Of a stretch of 64,000 nucleotides of DNA, positions 10,991 through 21,879 are shown one piece after another. Source of the DNA: Coenobita brevimanus (taxonomy: Eukaryota; Arthropoda; Malacostraca; Decapoda; Coenobitidae). Where the stretch lies: NCBI GenBank assembly GCA_032717465.1, contig CM064670.1:19128439-19192438 (forward strand). Direction: 5' to 3'. Positions within the stretch are counted from its first letter, which is position 1, and each line of letters begins with the position of its first letter. The translations under genes were made by a program, and so were the position numbers. The notes under the pieces were generated by a model. It did no database searches. It was not told the origin of the DNA and saw only the letters and a list, made by a program, of their open reading frames with translations.

Positions 10991-11300
10991 TTGTACATCA
11001 GCAGCTCTTATATGAAATGCACAGTACCTCAGCAGTTCTTATATGAAATATACAGTATACCAGCTCTTATACGAAATGCACAGTACACCAGGACTTCTTA
11101 TATGAAATGCACAGTACACAAGTTCTTACAATGACATACACAGTACATCAGCACTTCTTGAATGAAATGCACAGTACAACAGTTCTTATAATGAAACACA
11201 CAGTACACCAGTTCTTATGTGAAATACACAGTACACCAGCACTTCTTACATGAAATGCATAGTACACCAACATTCTTTTATGAAATGCATAGTACAGAAC
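10990..11300. repeat. Diverged minisatellite, unit about 30-38 bp
   Basis: Roughly nine imperfect units built on tatgaaatgcacagtacac followed by cagcacttctta, with unit lengths varying. It starts exactly where the CR1 3' terminal repeat (ttcttatgttcttctatg) ends and reuses the words ttctta and tatgaaatg, which suggests it grew out of the LINE tail. Confidence 0.8.
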
Positions 11301-11439
11301 ACCAGGCCCCCAAAGTATCCTACCTGTGTGTGCCGCGCTAGGATGCTCAAGAAAAAGTCTTTGATTCTAACCGTGTGCAGCTGATTCTTTGCAAACTGTA
11401 CACTTACGTAACCGGTGCGCTATTATTAACAGAGGAGTA

Positions 11440-13500
11440 ACGAGTGAGATACGAAAAGCAAAGCGAGGTTATGAAGTTAAGTTTGCTAGTGAATCGAAAT
11501 AAAATTCAAAGGGTTTTTACCAAATGTACCCTACAAAAAATAAAGATAGGATACGACCTCTCAGAATAGAATCAGGTGACATTATCAGTGAAGATAAAGA
11601 AATGTGCTCCATTCTAAATAATTATTTCATAATCGATATTTACCAAGGAAAATCTTGACCTGGCCCCTCAAGCAGCAAATATATACGCTGATAATACGGA
11701 AGATATTCTTAGTAAAAGTAACCACTAGTAAGGAGGACGTATTGAAAGAAATTAATAAGTTAAAACCTCAAAAATCGCCAGGTCCGGAAGATATATATGC
11801 AAAAATCATAAAAGAAACCAAAGAAGAGTTATCTCAGCCACTTTTAACGTTATTAAATGATTCTTTAAATTCAGAAGTTCTAGAGGCGTGGAAGACCGCA
11901 AATGTTGTGCCATTTTTAAAAAGAGTGATAAAGCATTTGCGTCAAATTAACGTGCAATTAGTCTGACGTCTATATTAGAAAAAATGCTAGAGTCAATTTT
12001 GGCAAATAAAATAAGGAAACACTCAAAAAGGTTAATCTTATACATGAAAGCCAGTACGGATTCAGGGAAGGACGATCTTGCCTCACAAACTTGTCATTCT
12101 TCTCGGAGGTCTATCAGGCGGTAGATAACGATAAAGCTTATGATATTATTTATCCGGATTTAAGTAAAGCTTTTCATAGAGTCTCACATAAAAGGCTAGT
12201 TAGACAGCTTCGTGTATGGACGGCGATATCTTAAAATGGATAGAATCGTGGCTGAAAGGACAAAAACAGAGACTATAAATGAATGGAACTAAGTCTGATT
12301 GGGGATTAGTAACTAGCAGTGTACAGTACCACAGGGTTCAGTACGCGACCCCTTAATATTTATTATATATATAAACTACCTAGACTTAGGAATCACTAGC
12401 AGTATTAGCAAATTTGCTGACGATACAAAAATAGGACGTATCATTATGTCGACTGACGAGTGTCTTAAATTACAAAAGGCCCTCGTTATACTGTTCCAGT
12501 GGTTTAAAAATTGGCAAATGGAGTGTAACGTTGAAAAATTTAAAGTACTTAACGTAGACAAGACCAGTGGAGATACTAAATAAAACTTAGATAAGAATGA
12601 AATTCGTAAATCGGAAGGCGAGAGAGATCTAGGAGTTATTGTTAGTAAAGACCTCAGACCATGGCAAGAGTGTATTAATGCAAGAAATAAAGCAAAGAGG
12701 GTCCTAGGAATTATCTCGTAGAGCGTGAGCAACAGGACATCAAAAGTAATACTGCAACTTTAGCATTAGTAAGGCTACATTTAGACTAAGCCGTGCAATT
12801 TTGGTGTCCTTACTATAGAATGGATAAAATTCCTTAGCAAATGTACAGAGAAGAATGACAAAAATGATACAGGATGTTCAGAACCTGTCATATGAAGACA
12901 GACTTAAAAGACTTAACCCGCACTCACTAGAGAGGCGTAGAGTAATTGAAGACTTAAATGAGGATTTTAAGTGGATGATGGAAATAAATAAGGGAGATAT
13001 TCACAAGGTACTTAAAAGTGAGAATACAGGATAGAACTAGATGTAATGGTTTCAAACCAGATAAATGCCGTTTTAGTAAGGAAACAGGTAGAAATTGATT
13101 TGGCAATAGAGTAGCAGACGAATGGAATAATATACCTAGCGATGTAGTTACTGGCCCTTCAATTGAGTTTCAAGCTTAAGCTAGAAAAGCATATTATGAC
13201 AAATAAGGGGTGGGTATACAAAAAAAAATCTTACAACCAGTACTAATTCATCATTTTTCCTTTTCAGGTTACATAGTGATAGTCTCTTTTTCTCCTTTCA
13301 CACTTTCCTATAAAATGTCCACTCCAGTTTTTCTATACTGCGTGGTGTTCTTTCTTACTTTTTCCTGCTGGCCTCGACTGGAGGGTTTGGACGGCGGGGG
13401 AGAGCATTTTAGTGGTTCAGTTACTCTTCTAGGAGCTGCCTAGCATGGGCAAACTGGCCTACTGCAGTTATCCTCTCTTGTTATGTTTATTGAGCTTAGG
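11440..13500 (+). pseudogene. CR1-like LINE, reverse transcriptase and 3' UTR
   Basis: A heavily decayed element. Visible RT pieces in order are KEINKLKPQKSPGPEDIY and LNDSLNSEVLEAWKTANVVPF (11718-11925), LTSILEKMLESILANKI (about 11965), IIYINYLDLG and KFADDTKIG with the FADD box (about 12365-12440), and ERDLGVIVSKDLRP (about 12625). Blocks near 12850-13160 match the downstream part (MTKMIQDVQNLSYEDRLKRL, then a WNNIPSDVV-type end). The 3' UTR (13210-13485) shares sequence with 1-75 and 10870-10990. Several frameshifts and stops make it non-functional. Confidence 0.7.
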
Positions 13501-13559
13501 TTTTACAATCACTGTTTTAGACAATGTGATCCTTGCACTGAGAGGTTTTGAGGTGCAAG

Positions 13560-13790
13560 TTTTCCTTACCCACAACCACACTATACCCTCAGTCACCCAC
13601 ATCCACACCATCACCCTCATCAACACCCTCAACGACTGCCATAGTCACACCCTCATCCATACCCACACCCTTACTCTCACAGTCACCAACACCCATGCTC
13701 ACACTCGTACCCACAACCATAGCCACAGCCATATCCACACCCACACTGACACCCTCACCCATTTCTACATGAACACCTTCATCCATCACG
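13560..13790. repeat. CA/CCCTCA-rich low-complexity array
   Basis: Imperfect cacc/cctcatc/cacac words repeat through 230 bp, open in both strands because stop codons are rare in such composition. The His/Thr-rich and Val/Gly-rich frames through it are not taken as genes. Confidence 0.8.
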
Positions 13791-13829
13791 TTTCTGTATA
13801 TAATACATAACATGCAAAGGCCCAGATGC

Positions 13830-14650
13830 GTAGTTAAAGACTTTCCTCGTTTGTCAACTTCCAGTAGGCTGTTTCAGCACTGTCATGGGGGCATAAATTA
13901 TTGCATTCTAAATTCCCTTTCCAATTATAAAAATTTTACGGTTAATCTCCAGCAAACAAAGATTCTTGTGATATAACCTTGGCCTGTCTTTGGTCACTGT
14001 GACCTAGGCGTGACCTGAGCATGCCGTCCGCTGAGAGGAAGCCACAGTGTCAGCTGTAGAGGATTTATCACCTTAATTATCACAATCGGTCCATAACAGT
14101 GGCCTGCAGAGCGCCAACACACGAACAAACGGATAGATGTACAGATGGATGAACAGAAAACTCATTCTTGGTCAGCTGCCCAAGACCCTCGACTTCATAA
14201 TCGAGATCCCACACAATTGTGTTACAATATGATATACCGTACTAGGTGTGTGTGTTGCCAAGTTAGGGTAACAGAGGCGAAGTAGTGTATCCAAAATTTT
14301 GTCTTCTTCAGTTTGGCAGTTTTCAGTGGGTTGTACCAAAATCTAGATAAGCACATAAATTACCGCATTTCGAACATCCTTTCCAATTCACAAGTTTTAT
14401 TATCATATTCTTGTAAATATGTTTGTTCTGTAGCCTTCATCTTTCTTTGGTCACTGTGGCATTAAGGATGACCTGAGCCTGCCGACGACTCCAACAAGAG
14501 CACACCATCAGATGAAGATGATTTACTTGGCACCACGATCTTCAAAACTGATGCACATTTACGTATGGACAATTACGTATGAACAGACGGATGGAAAACT
14601 AATTCTGGCTTAGTCGCGCAAGGCACTGGACTTCGTCTCCGGAAACACAT
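13830..14650. repeat. Two diverged direct copies of an unknown repeat, about 460 bp apart
   Basis: Words near 13890-14215 recur near 14345-14650 in the same order: cataaattattgcatt and cataaattaccgcatt, ccctttccaatt and cctttccaatt, tctttggtcactgtg in both, then gacctgagc and catgccg or cctgccg, and a shared acgga(t)gga segment. No coding capacity. It could be an old tandem duplication or two insertions of one repeat. Confidence 0.6.
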
Positions 14651-14671
14651 GCACGACGTATGTGAAAGTTA

Positions 14672-15730
14672 TCTTTTTATTTTATTTTTTAAATAACAGA
14701 ACAGAGGAAGGAAAAATAAATGAATAAAAAAAAAAAAAAAAATCCATACACCAGATTACTGGTGTCCTCTGTTCATAAAATATCTATAACAGACTTGAAC
14801 AGCTGTAGGTTGAAGTTTGGAGGGAAACAACTCTGGGGAAGCGAATTCCAGAGAGATGGAGTTCAGGAAATGAAAGAATTCTGATAGGCAGAAGTCCTGC
14901 AATATGGCTGAGAGACATTCCAGTCATGAGCGCTACCATATGCCCATGTAGCACGAGGGAAGGCATGAAGAGGTGGCAACAATGACGCAACTTCGTCTGA
15001 ACATTTGCCAAAAAAAATCTGTAAAATAATGCAAGGGAGACAATATTCCTTCTTACTTGTAGGGGAGGTAGTTTATTTGTAATGGCAGGGTTGTTAATAA
15101 TTCTAACAGCTTTGTTCTGAATTTTGTCTAGTTGTTTTAATGCAACCTCTCCACATCCATTCCACAAGGGTGAGCAATATTCAAGCTGAGAGCGCACATG
15201 ACTCTTACAAATTATAGCTAACTGCTCGTCAGTGAAGAAGTTACAGACTCTGTACAATAATCCAAGTTTCTTTGAGGCAGTTTTAGCAAGTGATCTAACA
15301 TGAGAGGTCCAGCTGAGGGGACTGTTAAGTGAGACACCGAGAATTTCAATACTTCCGGAGATGGGAATATTAGTAGCACTGAAGGTAATATACGACTCTG
15401 GCAATATCTGTCTATTAGTAAATTGTATATATTTGGTTTTACTAGCAACAAATGAGACAAGGTTGTTTTGTCCCCATTCACTGATCGTAGATAGGTCTAA
15501 TTTATGGAGATTGCTGTACTGAGTTGAGAGGTAGAGATATTAGATTTTGTAAATGGGTGTTTGAGTGTGAATGAACTATGTAGTGTTGAGTCATCTGCAT
15601 ATGAGTGGATGGGATTGTGGGTGACAGATGAGAGATCATTAATATGAACCAGGAACAGGGTTGGCGCCAGAACTGATCCCTGCGGCACGCCGGCGTTAAT
15701 TGAGTGGAAATTGGAATATACATCATCTAC
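14672..15730 (-). pseudogene. Jockey-like LINE reverse transcriptase (copy J2)
   Basis: This is the same family as copy J1 on the opposite strand. Minus-strand reading gives NAGVPQGSVLAPTLFLVHIND and SYADDSTLH (15497-15726), then a frame change to ILGVSLNSPLSWTSHVRS, YCSPLWNGCGEVALKQLDK and a degenerate C-terminus (14784-15404). The 3' UTR runs to about 14672 (ttatttaaaaaataaaa on the minus strand). The 5' end is truncated at about 15730, just upstream of the word shared with J1 (agtagatgatgtatattcc). A long poly(T)/poly(A) run and two copies of attgctgatataa-like filler lie beyond. Confidence 0.8.
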
Positions 15731-15759
15731 TTTTATTTCAGCAATTACTCTTATATCAG

Positions 15760-16690
15760 CAATTACAAAAAAAAAAAAAAAAAAAAAAAAACGAGTGCTT
15801 TGAGCTGTAAGTGCCTTAACGACGAGCTTCATATACAATTATGGAGGTTTTTGAGAAGAACTTTACAAGCAGATATGTCGGATGTGCCAAGATGATAAAT
15901 ATCACTTAGAAACTCAATACCGGTATTTTCTTCCCTAGAGGACTCGATTTACATATACCGTGACAACAGTAAACATATGGTCATGCTGGCTAGCTATAAA
16001 CGTTCCTTTCAAACAGAAAGACTGTCCTAATGCACACAAGTTCGATTAGAGGCTAAATTAAAAAACGGCTTAAGAATATGAATTTCGTTACACCAGACAT
16101 GTATGATCTACCATAAGACTCAACATGTCATAAAAGCAACCCAGCTAACAGCAATACATCCGTCCCGTATGAGCAAGTATTCAGTATAGACGGTGAATTG
16201 TTACACTGAAACAGTTGCGTATGGAGGTGTGTGGTTTATACAAAGATTGCTATGCCTTTGGAAACGGACTGTTAGACCTATGTCCAGAGTCGGCCGCATA
16301 AAAAAAAAAAAAAAGGGGGGGGTACCGGGGTATTAGTATCATGATGTCCATGTATCACAAGCTGTTTTAGTTGGGCCAGTCAGCAACCTCGAAGGAAAAA
16401 AAAAAAAAAATCTGAGTAAAATACCTAATTGCTCTTTGCATATATTTACCTGAATGCCACACTCAGCTTTTAGCCACACTGACCCTAGGGCGTCTTTTTC
16501 GTTTTATTGCGGTACTTTCTGGGATTAAGGCGTCTGGATATGAACAGACCTTTGGAAATACCTCTCAGAGTGGAAGGGTTTCTTTTTCATTATCTCTACC
16601 CCGTTCACTGCGATGGGTTTAAAGTCATCAGCAAATAACAAGAATAAAACAAAAATGGTATCCTCGTAGCGAAGGAGATAGACTATTCAC
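15760..16690. other. No recognised feature apart from poly(A) runs
   Basis: A25 at about 15766-15790, A14 followed by G8 at about 16300-16322, and A15 at about 16396-16410 punctuate otherwise unremarkable sequence. No frame with recognisable motifs was found. Confidence 0.4.
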
Positions 16691-16694
16691 TATG

Positions 16695-17045
16695 ATCGTG
16701 TTCGTTTTTGAAGGCTCCAGCATGTTTGCATGCATCGGTCTTGGTCACCCAATGACGGCTCTCCATGCTGCACGATCTCTGGCAGCTTCCCTATATAGTC
16801 CCTTAACCTTGAGGTCACGCTCAAGTGACCTCATCCAAGGTCTTTTTCGGTCTACCTCTCACTACACTACCCCCAACATTTACACTTCTCACTTTCTGCA
16901 CCCAACTATCATCCCTCATCCTCTCCGCATGCCCAAACCATCTAAATCTACCTCTCCTCATCACAGCATCAATACACTGCAGTCCCATCCTACCTCTCAA
17001 CTCTTCCATCGTCTTTTATATTTCATAATTGTTACCTCCCGGTGA
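16695..17045 (-). pseudogene. LINE 3' fragment (same family as 44618-47556)
   Basis: The minus strand encodes LRGRMGLQCIDAVMRRGRFRWFGHAERM and VRGRPKKTLDEVT, the C-terminal signature of an RTE-like LINE. Its 3' UTR words (catcggtcttggtcaccc, ctctccatgctgcacgatctc) recur at 44620-44690. It is 5'-truncated just upstream of the C-terminal domain. Confidence 0.7.
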
Positions 17046-17210
17046 TTTTACTAAGCTTAGGAAAGGCTTTTGGATTTGAGGGGTCAGATAATGCCTTCAT
17101 TAACGCATTCATGGCACAAAGTATTCGGTAAATTTTATAAAACCCACTACCCAAGAAGAAGAAGAAATTTCTTCTCGTTGAGATTCGATTCTATTTGAAC
17201 ATGCAAATAA

Positions 17211-17309
<99 letters not shown>

Positions 17310-17370
17310 TCACAAGTTCTACATCACAAGATGTTCATCACAAGTTCATATTGGCACCAGTTGGCACATT

Positions 17371-17462
<92 letters not shown>
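17211..17462. repeat. Mirror-paired compound microsatellite: (CT)n(CA)n ... (GA)n(GT)n
   Basis: (CT)n runs 17211-17248 and (CA)n 17248-17305. After about 70 bp of ordinary sequence come (GA)n 17375-17431 and (GT)n 17432-17462. Because GA is the complement of CT and GT of CA, parts of the two halves can pair across the spacer. Confidence 0.9.
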
Positions 17463-17465
<3 letters not shown>

Positions 17466-17579
17466 GCATTCAACGTAAAACACGGAACTGTTGCGTATAT
17501 CTAAATAAAGATGAACCATAAGAAAGGCTTAACAAAAATGCTAAAACATTTAAAATCCCGCCGTATACACAAGGTAATT

Positions 17580-19110
17580 GGGGTCATCAGAAGTAATGAG
17601 GCGCAGAGCTGGGTAGTTTGTGGTGAATTGCGGTGGTGGGGTTGCGGTTGGGGAGTTGGGGAGGGTGGTGCAGTGGATAGGGATGGGATTAGGGAGAAGA
17701 CTAGTGAAAAGGGTTTTAAGTAGGGGTGTGGCATGGTAGGGTGAGATGTAGTATGGTGAAGTGAGATGTAGTGGGGCAGTAGGGGACGGAGTCGGGGTGG
17801 AGGGTGACGGGATAGGGTAAGGGGGAAGAGATGTGTTAAGTGTTCTGGGTGGGGATGTGATGGTGTGAGGTGACGTGTGGTGAGGTGTTATGTGTGATGA
17901 AGTGGTGGATCGGAGGAGTGTCTGGGGTGGCGAGGGACAGGGCATAGGGAAAGATTTTTTTGTCGTTAGATTTGGTTTAGAGATGTGGTAGTGTGTTGGG
18001 GTGGTGGTGATGGGGATTGTGATAGAAGGCAAAGTGTGATGGGGTGGCGGTGATGGGGATTGCGATAGAAGGCAAAATGTGGTGGGGTGGTGGTTGGAGG
18101 CTTGGGAGGGGTAATGGTGGTGGGGAAGGGGATGAGAGGGGAAAAGCTGTGTTATGGGTTTTGTGTATGTGTGGTGGGAGTCATCTGTTACTGGGGTGGT
18201 ATGTAGTGGGGATGAGGTTTGATGGAGGATGAGATGTAGTGGGAAGTCGGGTGGCAGTTTGGGTGAAGTGAGGACTGAGAGGAGCTTTGAGTGGGGAGAG
18301 GACAGGGTGGGGGGGAAATGTACAGAAAAGAGTTGTGTGTGAATGGTGTGTAAAGGTGTGGTGGAGTGAGGTGTGGTATGTGGTGGGGTAATGGAACGGA
18401 AAGGAAGGGGTGAGGGGATATAACTGTGGTGAGATTGGTTTTAGAGATGTGGCGGGGGTGAGTTTTGGCATGGGTGCGAGTGCGTAGTAGGCAAAGAAGT
18501 AGAAATAGAGTGGATGTGAGGGAACAAAGGAATAGAGATGTGGTTAGGGTAAGGGGGTAGAGGTGTGGTGAGGGTGACGGAACAGAGGTGTAGTTTGCAT
18601 GAGAGGGTAAAGGTGTGGTGGAGGTGAGGAAGCAGGGGTGTGGTTAGGGTGAGGGGTAGAGGCGTGGTGGGTTTCAGGGGGTAGAAGTATGATGGGGTGA
18701 CGGGATAGAGGTGTGGTGAGGGTGAAGGGCAGTGGTGTGGTGAGGGTGAGGGGGTTGAGGCGTGATGAGGTTGAGGGGGTATATGTGTGGTGGGGGTGAG
18801 GAGTAGCGGTGTAGTGAGGGTGAAGGGGCAGAGGTGTGGTGAGGGTGAGGGGGTAGAGGTGTGGTGGAGGTCAAGGGATAGAAGAGGGGTTGGGGTTGCA
18901 TCACGAGGCCAGACCTATCTAGAGCATTGATTATATTCCACTGCGGTTGTTGCAGGTTAGGGGGGAGAGGAGGAAAGGAAGGGAGGAGCAAGGGAAGAGG
19001 GGGGGTAAAGGGAGGGAGGGTGCAGAGGGAATGGAGAGGGTCTGAAGAGAGGAGGTTAAGGGAGGGAGGGTGCAGAGGGAATGGAGAGGGTCTGAAGGGA
19101 GGGACGGGTG
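17580..19110. repeat. G/GT-rich strand-asymmetric tract with local tandem repeats
   Basis: For about 1.5 kb the plus strand is dominated by ggtgggg, gtgtggtg and gggtga words with very little C. Local duplications are visible: gatagaaggcaaa...tgtg twice at 17995-18090, repeats of about 28-30 bp built on gaggtgtggtg at 18540-18890, and a unit of about 57 bp (gggagggagggtgcagag) at 19000-19100. C-rich proline/serine frames on the minus strand are composition artefacts. Several runs of three or more G in close spacing could form G-quadruplexes. Confidence 0.75.
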
Positions 19111-19499
19111 GAAGGAGGAAGTGATGGTCAGGTGATTTGAGAAGTGACTTGCTGTTTGAAGGGAAGCCATTCATCTCAGACTGGGAAAAGGTACGGAATG
19201 TTGATTTGAATTTTGTGAAAAAGTTCACTGCCAGTACGGCATTGTATTTGAATTTCGTGGGAAAGTACATTGCCGGTAAGATACTGTGCTTGTCTTTCAC
19301 AAGACCCATCAACATAAAAAAAAAAAAGAAAAAAAAAAATCTAGTTCAGACAAAGCTAGTACAAGTTAACCAGGACTGAATGAGACAAACCTAGCATGTA
19401 TTCAATACAGACGGTGGATATTAGCACCGAAGTGGTAACATGTGAAAGTGAAGGCATGAAGGTCTGCTGGGTCTTGGGGAAAGAGCTGTCACGTCCACA

Positions 19500-19562
19500 G
19501 TCGGATATACATACATACATACATATCTCTATCTATCTCTCTATAATGTGTATGTATGTATG
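19500..19562. repeat. (ACAT)n/(TATC)n microsatellite
   Basis: Short tetranucleotide tracts acatacatacat, then atctctatctatctctc and gtatgtatgtatgta. Confidence 0.8.
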
Positions 19563-19568
19563 TACATA

Positions 19569-19895
19569 CACATTAACGAGGAACGTTCCGCGTTATACAC
19601 TCGCTCACCACTTCGAAATAGTATATGTGAGACAAGTGGCAGCGAAGCAGTAGCCAACATTCATCTATCTGGAAACTGTGTGAGAAGGATGGGGATGGAA
19701 GAGGGAGGGGTAGGAACTATCAGCTCCCCCAGCCTTCCTCCTCCCTTAACCTCTCCCCTCCCATACAGTGGTACCAGACATTTGAGTGTCTGGCTACTGC
19801 TTCACTAGTGGCTGTCTCACGCATAAAGGTCGGAACTGGCAGGCAGGTGCATAAGGCCGAGTTTTCCTCGGGTGTACATAAATACATTCTCGCGG
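19569..19895. repeat. Foldback: two inverted arms of about 110-120 bp
   Basis: The left arm (about 19569-19690) and the reverse complement of the right arm (about 19775-19895) share ordered words: aacgagg, gcgttatacac or gccttatgcacc, tgtgagacaagtggc or cgtgagacagccact, gaagcagtagcca, and tctgg. Divergence is moderate. The 85-bp loop is purine/pyrimidine-rich. It is non-coding, and no target duplication was resolved. Confidence 0.6.
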
Positions 19896-19967
19896 GCTTA
19901 GGAGACTCCACGGCAATACTTATTCTACCTAACCAATTTGTTTTAAATATTTATCTCTCTATGTATT

Positions 19968-20735
19968 GCCAGACGCCTTAATCCCGTAAGGGGTGATTAC
20001 AAACAAATCGCCTCTATGTCGCCCTGTCCAACACCATTTCACTGCCCTCCCCCCAGCCAACACCCCCCTATCTCATATACCTCCCCACTCCATCCCTCCA
20101 TCTTATCCTCGGCCTTCCCCTCTCTCTCCCCTTCTCAACCTCACTCACATACACTCGACTCGTTAGTGTCACGCTCCATCCTGTCTACATTACCAAAGCA
20201 CTTCAATGTATTTTTCCTAACGCTTGCTATCACATCCACATCCACACGGCAACGCTTCTTCACTTCCTCATTTGTCAGTCTGACTCTCCATGTAACTCCA
20301 CATGCTTCTCTCAAATAGCTCATTTCCACTACTCTCACTCTTGACTTGTGTCCCTCCAACAAGGTCCAATCTTAGCTTCCATACGTTAAAGTTGGTATCA
20401 CAGTACTATCATGCAGCGACTTCTTTACTTCCATGCTCACTTCCCTATTTCTTATCACTGCTTTCAAACAACCAGCAACTTTTCTTCCCTATTGTACCCT
20501 CCAAACTTCTATCCTTACCCATCACACTACCCAAGTACTTAAAAGCACTTACATTTTTCTTTTCTTCATCATCCAACCTTACTGTACATGAAGTGATCTC
20601 ATTTCTTTCGAGGACCATAACTTTACTCTTCCCTACATTCACCTCTAGATTCCGTTTCTCACACACACTCCCAAACTCATTCACCAAGTCCTGCAGTTCC
20701 CCTTTGTCTCCACTTAACAATACTATCATTCATGA
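19968..20735 (-). pseudogene. RTE-like LINE, 3' half of split copy b/c
   Basis: The minus strand encodes IVLLSGDKGELQDLVNEFG, NKSKVMV-type text, FKYLGSVMGKDRS, SRVRVVEMSYLREACGVTW and LTNEEVKKRC, then the C-terminal end and a 3' tail (gccagacgcctta) by 19968. It starts immediately after the FADDS catalytic box, which ends the other half at 30956-31488. Read together the halves give one RT: ...LLFADDS | IVLLSGDK.... Between them lie 10.2 kb of inserted DNA. Confidence 0.8.
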
Positions 20736-20737
20736 GC

Positions 20738-20900
20738 AAAAGTTCGCCGACAGTCCTCTACCACCAGTGTGCTTCAGACACCAACACACAGATGTCTCTC
20801 TACGCCAGGCTGGGCAAGAGGGATAGCAGGGAGATGGGGTGGAGGGGGTGGTAATGGAAAGGGATGACTCCACGTGACAATGATATAACTGACGGGGAAA
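20738..20900 (+). repeat. Left inverted arm, outer part
   Basis: 163 bp matching the outer part of the right arm in inverted orientation. It ends with ctgacggggaaa (20889-20900), the 12-bp word duplicated (ctgacggagaaa, 27347-27358) on the far side of the I-group LINE inserted here. Confidence 0.8.
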
Positions 20901-21116
20901 TTGATTTGATTTGATTAATGCGACAAACCTGTTACAGTGCCATGTGGCCATATGTAAGGTAAGTACAGGGGAACTCATGCCATGCAGGACACGCTGTCTA
21001 GCTAGAACAAATTAACACCCACCAAAGTGTGGATCATGCATGAGAATAACATCCAGGTTATCATCTTCCAACAAATGTTTACAAGTGTCCACTAATGCGA
21101 GTCCGTGTGGTATTAA

Positions 21117-21875
21117 CCCGCCCCGTCCCATCGACGTATGGGTACGTTGCAACGATTTGCATTTGCCAGTCCCGGCGACGTACCGGTATGTCGTGCAATC
21201 GCAAGGTCCCTAATTTGCACAATTTTCAATTTTCACCCGTGATTTTTCGTATGTATACACGGGACACCTTTCTCTATTCCTCTACAAGATGCCAAGCAGG
21301 GACAATGCCTTACACCGCATAACCTCCCCCCTCCCCCCCTCACGCCATTGTCTCGGCAATTCACCTGTTACCAGTGACCTGGCCAGTAAAGATATTCAGG
21401 GCCAGAGTGATTCCCCAATCGATGACAATGTGGAGAACAATGTTTACAAAGCATTAGAAGAAGAAACAGTCAGAAATAATGATCAGGTAATGTGGCAAAA
21501 AAAGGTCAGGTATGGTGATTAGTTAGTGAGTGAAACAATACTTATAATGCCTTTATTACTGCTTGAAAACCAATATACTCTCATACTACATATAAATTCG
21601 TACCAAGTAAATAAATAAATACCGTTTATGAGTGGATAAAATAGTTAGCCTCCCATAGAACTCGTTTTCTTTGGTGCCAGCATGTTAGAAAACCCAGTCA
21701 GGTAAGGAGGAACTCCTACCTGGATTGAGTGTTTTAAATTTCAGGTGAGTGATTTCTCTGAATTTTCGATGTTTCTCACCAAAAGCGAAGGTTTTAGCCA
21801 AAAAAAAAAAAAAAATCGAAAATACCTCGAGATTGGGGGATGTTGGAGGTGCAGAAAACCTTGGGACGTGACGGG
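21117..21875 (+). mobile_element. piggyBac-type MITE, copy A (TTAA duplication)
   Basis: 759 bp flanked by TTAA at 21113-21116 and 21876-21879. Ends are CCCGCCCCGTCCC and, inverted, CCCGTCACGTCCC. Further in, the left end carries paired gacgta...tacgt words. TTAA target duplication with CCC-starting ends is the piggyBac signature. It interrupts the I-group LINE near its C-terminus. Removing it restores an uninterrupted frame (CPLVSDL followed by IPHGLALVDTCKHLLE). Copy B is at 32238-32995. Confidence 0.85.
21289..21522 (+). CDS. Small open frame inside the piggyBac-type MITE (77 aa)
   Basis: It starts MPSRDNALHRITS and ends MWQKKVRYGD. The same ATG, length and most residues recur in copy B (32410-32643), with substitutions such as ENNVYKA to EDKVYIA. 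The middle is acidic (DIQGQSDSPIDDN). It may be the N-terminal stub of a former piggyBac transposase, whose N-termini are often acidic, or a chance frame preserved by recent common ancestry. No catalytic residues are present. Confidence 0.35.
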   Translation: MPSRDNALHRITSPLPPSRHCLGNSPVTSDLASKDIQGQSDSPIDDNVENNVYKALEEETVRNNDQVMWQKKVRYGD

Positions 21876-21879
21876 TTAA

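Noticed and set aside
17550..19315. Long Pro/Ser/Thr-rich minus frames (160, 96 and 213 codons)
   Set aside because: Complement of the G-rich tract, where stops are rare. No conserved motif and no start context.
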